DNA from: Holacanthus passer
Lineage: Eukaryota; Chordata; Actinopteri; Pomacanthidae
Direction of reading: 5' to 3'
DNA length: 64,000 nucleotides
Assembly (NCBI GenBank): GCA_025331565.1
Contig: JAFREQ010000038.1
Coordinates: 3,100,001-3,164,000 of the forward strand
The position numbers were made by a program, and so were the translations under genes. Shown piece by piece: positions 51,001 to 62,489 of the stretch (position 1 is its first letter; every line of letters starts with the position of its first letter). Below the pieces are notes generated by a model, which worked only from the letters and a program-made list of their open reading frames with translations, was not told the DNA's origin and searched no databases.

Positions 51001-54000
51001 CAATCACTGTAACGAAGTCTCAATGGTTTCCTTTCAGCGGATGACTCACCCTGGCCTAATGAAACTGTGTCCAAGTGCTGCAGAAGGTGAGCGCGGGTCT
51101 CCATGTCCCCTGCCAGAGTGAAGACGTACGCCATCAGAGCGGTGGTGTAGGTGTTGCTGAGGTCACTCATGGACTCCTTGAGGCAAGACAAGCTCTTCTT
51201 CACCATTGGATCCTAGAACATATTGAAGGTGCAATCTGTAAGCACTGGCCACATGTTGAATGTCACTCAAAAAAATAGGGGGCAGCATATTATTATCACT
51301 TTGCTGTAGTAAGTCATGCAGCTAGTGACCCTTAGGTATTTCTGCAACACACTACATAGATGTCTTTCACATAACATCAGAACTGTTTTTGAATTTTGTG
51401 CTCTCTCGAAAACATCTAGGTCTAGGTCTACCTTGTAAAATGTATCTTTCATTGTCCCTGATCATTTTTTTCCGTCCACAGGACAGAGGGACACCATTCA
51501 ATTAGAGCCCTGTTGAGATTTGGTGTTTGGTCAAACTGTTTGGCTGTGGTTAGGTTATGTATTGTAATAGTGCATGGTAATAGTTGGGCTCAACGCTTGC
51601 TCTGACATAAAACAGAAGCATCAGTTCAATTCTGTTGAACGTTTTTGTGAAACGTTTGAAGCAGCTTTAGGCTGAGAAACAATAACAGCTCTTAAAGATG
51701 CATTGAAGCTGAAGACGAGGTCGTATATTTTGGCTTGTTACTCCAGTGAGGAAGCGGAGTCACCGAAAATGAATGGTTCGATGTCAATTCTTCAATGTAG
51801 GATTTGACAAAGCTACACTGATTGCATTCAAATTAATTCTGACTGAGTGGATGTTAGTTAATTAGATGTTGTTTTTGGGGAAAAAAACAACCTTTTTTGC
51901 CTGAAAGATTTCTTTCATCACCAAAACATTATACTGGGGTTTCCTGCCATTATTCTAAACTACTACTACTATCACATTTAAACAGAGATGAAACAGTAAA
52001 AAACAGTTATTTTGTTAGCATGCATAACCAGTACAGTTCATGGGATCACTGGTGCTATGCTATAGATATTTAAATATAAACGAATGCACTGAAACAGTAT
52101 GTCACACATTTTAAATAAAGAAAACAACAGCTAAAATTTAAGAACCTGCAGAATGTGGAGATAATAAAAATAATAAAAGAGGAAACAATGAAAAGATGCA
52201 GAAAAAAAATACATTTAAAAAGTCTCGTTAAAAAAGTAAACATTTTTTAGTCTTCTTGCTTATTGTCTGTGTAAAGGTAGTTTACAGTTCAAACAACATG
52301 AACTACTTGTATTGCAAGGAGTATGCTCACCTCTACCGACACATTCATCTCCAAGAAGGCAGCAGTGATGTAAGCACTGAGAGTCACTTCATCAGACACA
52401 CCCCCCTGTGGAGAGGAAGCATCATACAGACATTATCATCGCTGTGCCTCCAACACCCAGGGCCCTGATTCACAAAAGCGATTTCGAGCGCTGCTTACAT
52501 GTAGACTGCAAATGGTGGCCCTATCCTATTTCACAAATAAATGTCACTCAGGTCCTACAGGGCTCTTGCATTCTCATACATGAGGCACAATTATGCTGTT
52601 TGTTTGTGAAAAAAATTTGAAAAGTGGCATGTTGTGATTTTTGTGAAGCGGGCACCAGGTTGGCATTAGTTACTGCTGAGCCATGAATGAAAAGGGTGCT
52701 GTGATGGCGCAGTGAAAATTAACATGTCCAACTTTCTTCACTTCTTAAGCATCATCAGTCATTTTCATGCAAACGCTGAAGAGACTTTCAGCTTACCTTC
52801 ATTCTGTTGTTGAAGAGTTTTCCTGACTGTTCAAAACAGCCATTTGGCTGTTGTTTCTGCTGCAGCCAAGTCTTAGACTCGACAATCTTTGCTGGGTCGA
52901 TGTAGATGAAAGACTGCGCTTTGGCAAAAGATCTCAGCACAAAAGCCGTCAGCCTGAGGACGACAAATCAAAGTTAAAGTCAAAGTTAGACAAACAACAA
53001 ACTAAGACAACAGGAAGCAGATCTGTGTAATGTCTCACAATATTCACCACAATACACCAAACATAACACTTTATGCTTTACGCACTTAAATCACATATTT
53101 CATAACATGCTAATTTTTGCAACAGTGTGCTACGTCCAGTGTACAGTCACATCATCTACTCTATCTTTTCTTAAGGTAAACTGCATGTCATTGTATGACA
53201 CTGGAAATGTTACACAAAAACTTTCTGGATGATTGACCAGTAACGTTCTCACCATGTGTTCCCATTTCCTGTCCCAAATGTGCTGTAAGCGCCATCGTGA
53301 TGTTTGTAGTTCAGCTGTCTCTGGTAGCCTGTATAACAATAGAAACACATTATTCGGGCATTAACGATACACACATTCTCAGATTTAATAGGATTTTTGA
53401 TAAGTTTGTGATCGTAGGTAATTTTGTTTATGCCTGCTGTAAGTTTAAATGTATAGACATAAAAACAATATTTGTGGAATTTTATGCTTTTATTGGACAG
53501 CTGACAGTCGAGAGTGTGTCCGTGTCAAGCTGTCAAGCGATTACACACACCGCTATTCTGCTTATGTTTTGTGCAACCAGCACCACATTGTCACAGATGC
53601 TACATATGGCATATCTGAAGGTCTTAAATGCTTCTTTTTAAACTGCAATATAAAGCCAAAGGAGACTCACCACTGGTCAGGAAGTTACTAGCTTTTGTCT
53701 TGATGGCTGGGGTCAGCTGTTGCGTATTTTTCAGGTATTGGAGGATGTAAATGTTGGGGGCCAGAAGCGCCATGTTCTGCTCACCACATCCATAAGGCAT
53801 CCTCAGCAGTCCATCCAGGTTCTTCAAGGCTCGGCCCAGGATGTCACCTGTACAAAAAAGAAGGACCCACTAAGACACAACATGTAACTAACCTGACCTC
53901 TATTTTCAAACTGTTTGTTGTTGTCATTACAGCACCTGAAAACATTGATTTATCATTATAACATCAGAGTCAAATTTGATATATTGAATGTTATTGAATC

Positions 54001-57000
54001 AAGCTTTGTATTTTAACTTTATTTTATTCAGACAATTTAAATTTAAATCTTAATTTAATTCATTAAATTTGTTTATCAAAATACACAAATTTGCATTACA
54101 ATTTTGTCCAGTAGACAAAGTCAGATGTCAGTATTTTGTGTTTAGCTCCTGTATCATTTAGACACAAATTATTATTGATGTTTATACATCTTAAAATATG
54201 CCTTTGGTCTCTTTACATGAAAGTGCAATGGTTTGTATAATGGTATATTATGCAAAACAAAACATGATACCTCCAAAAGAGGTACAGAAGTGAATCATTA
54301 TTGATGCTTTTAATATTGAGGCTTCAAAGGTGGTAAGCCTGTTAACATACCAGAATCTGTATGGTCAAGCAACACAAAATTCAAATGAATGTGTTAGTTT
54401 ACCCAGGACTGATACTAAAGCACGGGCAGATCCTTCAATCATGTTCTCAGGGAGTTCTACGTTTATTTCCTCTGCCAAAGTTTCCCCTGTGTGCAGACAA
54501 AGAGAAAACACCTTATACAGAGAAACCTCAAGCAGAGCTGAGTACTCAAACAAAGATGTTTAGATTTAACCGATGGTAAGTAAATCATGAATTGAAATAG
54601 ATCAGACTGGAATTAAGATTAAAAAAATTCAAAATAATGACATGTAAAATAATCTGGGACACCTAGGTCAAACTTGGCATAATTTCCATAATCATAATGA
54701 AAGTAATCACTACCTGTGATTGCGATTAAGTAGTGAATGTCTCTATCATATTTTTGACATGTAAGCTACTTGGCTCCTCCTAACTTATGGCATGTGGCTC
54801 TCCTTTTTCAAAATGTTTAACAGGCCATTCCTGGTGTAAACCATACTGACCATTGGGACAGAGCAGCCAGTTGTAGGTCTTTGTCATCTCAGTTCCCTCA
54901 GCCTGAGAGGGAAGGAAATAATGTGTGCAATTCATTAATGGTTAATGGATCAACTTATTCTTCAGCATCTTATTTTCGAGGTACGAACCTTTACTATGAG
55001 CGATCGTGTAACCACATCAACACGACCTCTCTCTGGCACGCTCACAATCTCATTGTCACATGAAGCGTGGGATGCCACTGCTTCAGCAGTCACAGACACA
55101 TTCACAGTCCCTGAAAAAGATCAACAAACACAGCATGGAACTAGACTGACCTGACTAGTTGTCCTGTAAATTTGAAAAGTGTCAAAACATTTTGTCGCGG
55201 ACAAAAAGGGTTGTGCTGGGGAAAGTGGGACATCAGTTTCTTCACTGTCACGCCTTTTAACATGATCTTTAATGATCTTTACCCAAGGCTGAAGGGGCCA
55301 TGGTCCAGCTGAGGGTCTTGCGCTCACTGCCGCACAGACAGGATGTGTACAGGTCACCAGAGAGAGGGGTGAGGGTGTAATCTAAGGAAGGTGCTGGAGT
55401 CACAGTGACCTGTTCAATAGAGACAACAATGTATGTTTTATAACTGGGAATATATAGCAGATGCAAACAATTGTTCAAACTGCAGCACAATATGGCAAAA
55501 TTTTGACCTTTTGAAGGATCTTGAAGATGATTTTGTTGCAAATAAAAGCAGACATCAAATTATTAAGTAGTTCAAAAACTGGCCTTGCTAAGAAAATGAG
55601 GATAATTCTACTGATTGAGCTGACAGAATATACATTATACATGCTAAATATCATGCATGTTAGTGTTGTCATTATGAACATGTTAGCATGCTGACATTAG
55701 CATTTAGGTCATGTAAAAGCATTGATTACCATGATGCAGTTGGACAAGTAGTTGAACGTGGTTGCCTTCAGTTCAAAGTGCTCCCCCCGGATGATGGAGT
55801 AGGGCAGGCTGAGCTCGATGAAGAAGGGCTGGAAGACCTTGATCTCCTTACGAGGAGCCAAGCCAAAACCCTGAGCGGACAAACAGAAAGCCTCCGTCTC
55901 CCATGTGGTGATGGTGTCTGGAGCAGTGACGGAGACAGTTTCCTTTCCAGACTCTCTGGATCAGCAGGTACACACAAAAAAACATACTTACATAACTCAG
56001 ATTAGTCAAAGAAAATCCATGTAAGAAAATAATTAATGTGTTGTGTTAATTATCTTTACACTTTATTGAAGAAATTTTAAAAAATTCAGACAATATTTCT
56101 CATGCTAAATAAAGAGCATAACCCTGAACATGATGCACACTAGCCCAAAAATACTTTTTCCTATATAAAATCATTATAAAAAGAAATTGTTAAATGATGA
56201 ATACTTTTTACTAAGCATCACAAACAATAAAAAGGCTCAAAGCAGTCAAAGCAGTGTAAGTGTTAGATGCTCACCCAACTTCCACCAGGTCCCATATCCA
56301 GGTCTCAGGGAAGAAAGTGCGGATTGTCTCTATTGGCTGAACATCCGCATGATATCCTACTTCCCCACCAAAACGAGGTGCACTTGCCATCGCCACCACT
56401 CTTTCCTCCATTCTGTGTCTTCCAGGATAACTTCCTAACCCTACACCTGAAAAGAAAATATTCCATCAGCAGCAGAGGGCAGCAATGACACAGTTAGCTA
56501 ATAAATGAAATGCTGATAAATATTTAGCATGTGTGACTTGATAGAGCAAAAAAAAAAAAAAAAAATCACCCCCACGAGCATAATGGATTGGATAGTGGTT
56601 TAGGTGGTATTCTCTTCCTTTGTACTTGAGACATGGAGGAATTTGGACATGCATGTTGGTTGCCATCTTCAGCCCTACATTCTAGATAATCCAAAAACAT
56701 ACAGGCATCACTGAAAAGTTAAATAAATATATAAGAGAACAACTAATTAAATTATTCTTTACAAACTAACTTTTTTTGTGCAGTACCTGGAAAACTGTAT
56801 GAGCATCTTTCCCATCATCATATGGCATAATGGATCTTCTAGGTCTCACAGGCCAGCATGAAATAGGATCTTGAATCTCATATGGAATATAGGGCACTTT
56901 GCTGACAGGCAGCAGGTCAAAAAGCTGAAAAGAAACGTAAGGTTCAAGGCTATAAACGGTTGCTTGACGAAGATCTGACAATAGGCCTACTCTTTCAATG

Positions 57001-60000
57001 TGGCTGTAAGGTATAGCTGTTAAAACAGTCCCTTTATCCATAAGGTAAACTCTTACAGAGGGATATACCTCACATATGAGCAAAACATTTTTAGTATAGC
57101 ATTTTCCTAACAGCGTGCTTTACAGCCACAACATCTGTACAGTTGGCAAAAATGTACAAGTGGCTAAGGGAAAAAAGGAAGAAAGATTAACTATGGCACA
57201 AGAAATATTTGCAAAATAAAACCTGACTGATGTTGTGATCTGATGATGAACAGTGCAAAAGATTATACAAAGGGGAATGTGAATGATGTTTGCTGCTATT
57301 TGTGGCTGATTCTAGCAGTTTACCTTGTCTGGCTTCAGAGTCTTCCCTGGCTCCTTGATAAGGACGCTCTGGTCGACAGCGCTCACACCACACAGAGAGT
57401 CTGGCTGGGCCGTCACCTGCAGTATGGTTTCCTCTCCCGGGACAGCTGAGGACGGAGAAAACTCCAGGGATACCTGACACATACAGAAAACACACATTGC
57501 ACCATCTGGATTTCAGTGGTGTAAGATGAGAACATGTGATCTACAAAAAATCTCCCTTCAATCAGAAGGCCTTGTAAAATAAATCAGTCATTTTCATTGA
57601 GCCGGCACCATTATAGTGGTGGTGTGAAGTCACCGTAGCAGAGGAAAGGCCTCATGGTATCTAACTTTGACACGCCATGGCTTCAGACAGGATATGCTTT
57701 ACCCACGACATTAATTAACTCGTATTAATAAATAAAACTAAGCAGGACTGCACAGGGATTACACCATCATACTTGCATATTTATCATTGATCATATCATT
57801 ACTAAAGGGCTACATATTGACCTTCTGATTCTACAACTACATCTGACAAGCACAGCCATTGCCACAAGTCGTCTTCTTATACTGACCTTGTGACTGAAGC
57901 ATTTCTCGGTGGAGAATTCAGCACTGTTGGCGATCACAGTCTCACTGTGAAGGATGGTGTAAGCCACAACCTGGACTTTTGGTGCCATGTCTGCAGACAC
58001 TTGCAACTTGAAGGACATCTCGCCCTCGGTCACTGAAACAACAAACCGACTGTTATCAACAGAAATATCAACACAAATAACAATATAAATAAGATATGGA
58101 TCCATCCAGTTTTAAAATTGTTTGGCCATGCTAAAGCTAAAGGGTTATTTTGAGACATCTTTGCCCACCTGATTTATCTTGCACTTCAACCTGTCTATGT
58201 CCTTGCATGACAATGGCTCGTCTGGATAAGACCTGGGGAATTTGAATGAGAATGAGCAATGTATCAGTAAAACCTAATGGTGATCCTGAATAACTGGTCT
58301 GACAATGCTGGTTATCAACTGGCACTGTTAACTCTGGGCTCACCTACGTGTTTGTGCAAATGAAAAGGAAGCGGTTTGTAACAGTCAAGCATATTCAACA
58401 CCAACATATCCAGAATGACATGTTTTATGAGACATGATGAAATTATTGATGGCAGCAGTGAAATTCATTAACTCATTTTTACACAACAAAATGTTGAGGA
58501 GTTCTGTTGCACATGTAAAAAAAAAGTTACATAAAGTCTTTTGTGGCTCCAGAGGGAGCTGTGTGCAGTCTGACAAATAACTTGAAATGATGTCATGTGT
58601 TCATCTCAGCTTGAGGCTGGAAGTTTAAGGCAGATGAAAACATCAGATCTGTGTGGAGTGATGAGGGGAGTGTAACGTTCCTCAGATTAATACTATACAT
58701 AAAAAAAACCATAAATGTCATTTTTCACATGGTTTTCCATTTGAGGTTTGACTGCTGCTCTTTTAGTTGTGTTATCTCACAGTTCTTCTGCAATGATTTA
58801 ATGGTATCCAGTTGGACAATTAGTATCATCAGTTGCTGATCTTCATTTGTCTTGAAATTTGGTTAAAAAAAATTGCACAACACTGACAGCCAATTTGCAA
58901 CGGGCAAAGAAAAAGTGGACAGTGTACTTTTTTATTTATATGACATAGCAATTTTGATGTGGTTTATAAAAAGAATTCTATTCACAAAGTACTTTCATAA
59001 TATTCAACTGTACATTTGATTTATCACTGAAACTACTTAAAGCTATTTCTCTGCGTTTCACAGTGTTCCAAGGAAACTGCTTGCACTGTAAATAATTAAC
59101 CAGGTTTAACCATCATGCTAGTGGTCAAACTTTGTCAGACAGACCTAGACAGACTTAATTGATACAATAATAGTTCATTTTGAATTAATGAATCCACAGA
59201 CTTAAAGGTTACTAAACAGCTATTGCACCTCTTTATGATAGCCCTACCAGGTCTACTGATCAGAGGCATAAGTGTGTTCCTTTAAGACAGATGTCAGCAG
59301 TCTGATGTAAAGTTCATTTTAAAAATATTTTCCCTATGTCCACGTCTCTGGAAGAGAACTGGTGGCAAGCAGAGAAATAGTTCACACACCACTCACCAGA
59401 TACATCACATCCACAGAGCCCTGGGCCTCTCCAACTATAGTGTATCGGATAGAGATGGTTTCCTCTTCGTCACAGGGAAGTGGTTTATCCTTCTTCTTCA
59501 CCTCTAGGAAGCTGACACTTTTAGTATGCGGAGAGGAAAGTTGGACCAAAGACAGTGCGTGACTTCCATCCTCATAGTATGCAGTTCTATGAGCAGGGTA
59601 CCCTACTGTCGGTCTGGTACTGATCTGGATTGCAGAAAAGAAACACTATACATGAATGATTGAGCTGGTTGAGGTAGAAAAAAGCTTTGCAAAGTGAATT
59701 CAGTCTTTAGAGCCAAAGAAAATGTTTGGTAAATAGTTCCAATATGGCCACTAGCTACTATGGTGGCACCTTGGACAGTTGCAGCATACTAAGAAACCAT
59801 TTAGGGTTTCAGCTTTTGGGCAGCATTGTCACCTCCATTAAAGCGTTATGGTGTGGCTGGCAAGTGTCGGCTCACACGCTGTAGTTTTAGTGCTACCACA
59901 TACTTACATGGAGATGGATGTCCCCTTCATACTCTGTTGTGTTCAATGAGAAAGCAGCAACACCATCGCTGTCTGTTGTGAGATTCTGTAACCAACGTCG

Positions 60001-62489
60001 AGCCCACGTTTGACCCACAAACATGAACACCGGCATGTCAGGAATGGGTGTATCATTGTAATGAACTGCTTTAACCTGTCGGAAGCACAAAGCTGTATCA
60101 CTAAGGATGCACATGGCTTAATTTGCTCTGTGTAGAAAATCAAACTGAAGAGGTGAAGACCACACGCACTTACTTTTCCCTCCAGAACTGATTGTGGCTC
60201 GTAAATCTTGGGTGTGTCAATGAAGGACAGCTTTCCAATAACATAAGAAATCTTTATTCTCTTCTCTAGTGGGTGTGAAATACCTGTACAAGAAACTTCC
60301 ATGTTACAACTATGCATATGCCGCATTGTTTAAATTAAACTAAAAAAATTAAACACTGTAATTATTATATATATGTGTGTATTAAGACTTGCCTGTCCCC
60401 TCCTCTTCAACTTGAGCCTTGAGGACTAGTTCATCTTGCAACACCTTGTTGTGAAGTTTTGTGAATAATGACATCTTGAAGCTAAAAGTGGCACAGCCTT
60501 TCTTGTCCGTCTATAAAGTAAATAAGACAAAAGTTAAATGAAAAGGTGTATGGAAGGATGTTTCAATCCTTTCCCATTTCATACCTTCAAACACATACAT
60601 CATGTTTCATCAGTTATTCATTCATTCATCATTTGTTCATTTGATCTTATTTTATTCTCCTCTGTGCTCATGCCCTTTGGCCTTTTTGTCATTTTTCTTT
60701 TGTGAAGCACTTTGTAACATTGTTAAAAAAAAGTTCTCTATGAATAAATATTACTATTACACTCTTATGGTTTAATGATCTCAGTGCATAGCAGAGACAA
60801 TAAACTGTGGCTTAATTTTATTTCAAATCTGTCTGTTTCAATGCTTTTGGTCATTTCCAGTTTTCACTGAATGCACTAGATCTTAATTTTCCTTTGAAAA
60901 TGGATGGCAACAAAGTGCAGAGTCATTGTATCAGAAGCTTATCATTTAAAAGTAAAATAATCTGTAGCCCTGCTCATTTTTCTTAGGCTTCACTACTATC
61001 CAGGTGTCAATGGAATTCTGTTTTTTCTGCATGCAAGACTTTGGAAATGACGAACATGTACTTTTTAAAATCTGTTTTTGCCGCTGGACCTGCACGTCAA
61101 AAGCTCTCTGACCACGCTGAAAGCAATGGACACGAACATGCTGTCACAAGGCAAGACCAACTGTTACCCAGCTGTCCTCAGACCAGCAGCAAGAAATGCA
61201 AAGGTACCTCATGAAGACAGTTGGCTTAATACAGCTCTTAGCTCACGAGGAACTTGCTCTGACTAGGGGGAACCTTCACTGGGTATATAAATGAAGATGT
61301 AAAGAAGACCCCAGTCTTGAATGGTCGTCCAAACTAATACATGATTGCATTTCTACCAACAACATGATTAAAGAGATCACCCAAACAATTCAGAAGCTGT
61401 CTCTGTTCCAGTATTTCATTATTGTTTATGGTATATAGTATGCACACATACTGTAGCACATGTAAGGTCTACCTTTACATTCTACTTTTAAAGATGTTTC
61501 ACGAGGTCAACTGTACCTGCATTATCTTCTTGTGGACTGGGGTAATTATTTCTGGGAATCCGAGTAGATCGTCAAGAATCATCACAGGGCTCCTATGGAA
61601 ATAGATCTGAAGTGGTCTCGCCATCTCAACTGTAACACTTCCTGGCACAGGCTGTCCGTATGTATACCTTGTTAAAGGGACATAGAAAATTGTGTTGTTG
61701 GAAAGGATTCAATCACTCACCAACTTTGGCCTATTTTAGAAGATTTAACAGTGTTGTGTGTTAAAGGCCTTGTACTTACTTTGCACAGACTTCGGCTTTT
61801 ATTTCGTCCTGCTCAACACTTACTTCATCACGTGCATCTATTTTTACTTCAAATTTAGGCAAAACTGGGGACAAAATACAACTGTTAGCATTCTTGCTTC
61901 ATTACAAATGGATTGAAATAGAAGGCAAGAAAGATCAATTATAACTTACCATATTTCTCCACTTTGAAACTGTGACGTATTCTATTTGCGCCAGTCCACA
62001 CAATAATTTGGTAGGTTCCTTCTCGGGCCTCAGAGTTCAAGGAGTGAGAATGCTGCAATATTTTACCATCGCATGTTTCATTCAGCCACTGTCCAATTCT
62101 GTTGTTGTTAGAATCCTGTTAAATAAAATAAATGAGATGAAGCTAATGTGACAGAGAACACATATGCCACACAAAAAACACTGTGATAACCATGTTATCA
62201 TATGTTTCTTTTCTTTTTGTATGTTGTACTATGTAGAAAGCTCGAAGCCTACAGTTTGACAACATATTATTTGTAACTATTCTCCAACAGATCCCAATGG
62301 ATCGAATGTATTGGCAGGCTAATATTAGTGTCCAGGGATATATTGGTATCAGTGCATGCTGTCCATCCACAATAGTTTTAAGGTTAAACTAAAATGGTGA
62401 CATCACAGAGAGCTTTGGCTCTTGGTGTGTGTAGGAGGCTAAGAAAAAAATTGTGTGTGTTGTCTTACCTCAATTTCGATGGTATTGTA
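47343..62489 (-). CDS. a2m-like: Alpha-2-macroglobulin-like protein, C-terminal 1,308 residues (32 exons; 5' end outside window)
   Basis: Exons in order: 62469-62489, 61950-62115, 61780-61864, 61517-61667, 60393-60510, 60174-60283, 59908-60075, 59397-59624, 58169-58232, 57887-58032, 57324-57473, 56787-56924, 56570-56681, 56275-56446, 55730-55955, 55283-55409, 54989-55110, 54851-54902, 54403-54486, 53671-53847, 53253-53328, 52797-52953, 52331-52405, 51050-51212, 50766-50953, 49918-50130, 49180-49304, 48869-48959, 48707-48775, 48518-48623, 47631-47672, 47343-47347. They sum to 3,927 bases with every phase consistent and one stop at the end. A2M-family proteins are large secreted traps that capture proteases after bait cleavage. 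Seen here: macroglobulin domains (KVEKYVLPKFEV, YTYGQPVPGSVTV), bait region (56275-56924), ETWIWDLVEV, thioester PYGCGEQNM (53671-53847), thioester domain, and the receptor-binding domain ending ICPCVAG. Signal peptide and MG1 lie beyond 64000. Which paralogue (a2m, a2ml or ovostatin-like) is uncertain. Confidence 0.95.
47980..48028 (+). repeat. (TG)n microsatellite
   Basis: About 24 uninterrupted TG units in the macroglobulin intron between exons 47631-47672 and 48518-48623. Confidence 0.95.
49804..49845 (-). repeat. LINE L2-like 3'-terminal signature
   Basis: On the minus strand, GAATTTCCCCACTGTGGGAC, then AAATAAAGGTTTATCTTAATG. It lies about 70 bases from the donor of macroglobulin exon 49918-50130. 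Confidence 0.6.
53671..53847 (-). other. Thioester exon of the macroglobulin gene
   Basis: It encodes LLRMPYGCGEQNMALLAPNI, in which the Cys and Gln of GCGEQ form the internal thioester used for covalent capture. The next domain carries KLFNNRMKGGVSDEV (exons 52797-52953 and 52331-52405). The position of the complement C3 catalytic His is an Asn, as in human A2M (LLNNAIKGG). This suggests an amide-preferring A2M-type thioester. Confidence 0.85.
56275..56924 (-). other. Bait-region exons of the macroglobulin gene
   Basis: Exons 56787-56924, 56570-56681 and 56275-56446 encode the variable bait segment between SKVPYIPYEIQDP and the ETIRTFFPETWIWDL core. It holds many basic and aromatic residues, fit for varied proteases, and one WPVRPRRSIM stretch matching the R-X-R-R furin pattern. 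Bait limits are inferred from family organisation. Confidence 0.7.
60655..60770 (+). repeat. Retroposon-like 3' tail in a macroglobulin intron
   Basis: TTGTGAAGCACTTTGTAACA, then CTATGAATAAATATTACTATT, resembles the 3' end of a common fish LINE/SINE (GTGAAGCACTTTGTAAC..AATAAA..TTATTATT). Only the tail is recognisable. Confidence 0.4.
61308..61409 (+). repeat. ~100-bp duplicated block, copy 1
   Basis: GACCCCAGTCTTGAATGG through GCTGTCTCTGTTCC is almost identical to 63499-63597 in the same orientation. The flanks do not match. It lies inside a macroglobulin intron. Confidence 0.85.

Noticed and set aside
52440..52760. Possible DNA transposon end (GGCCCTGATTCACAAAAGCG)
   Set aside because: It resembles ends of some fish elements, but I could not find a matching inverted end or target duplication.
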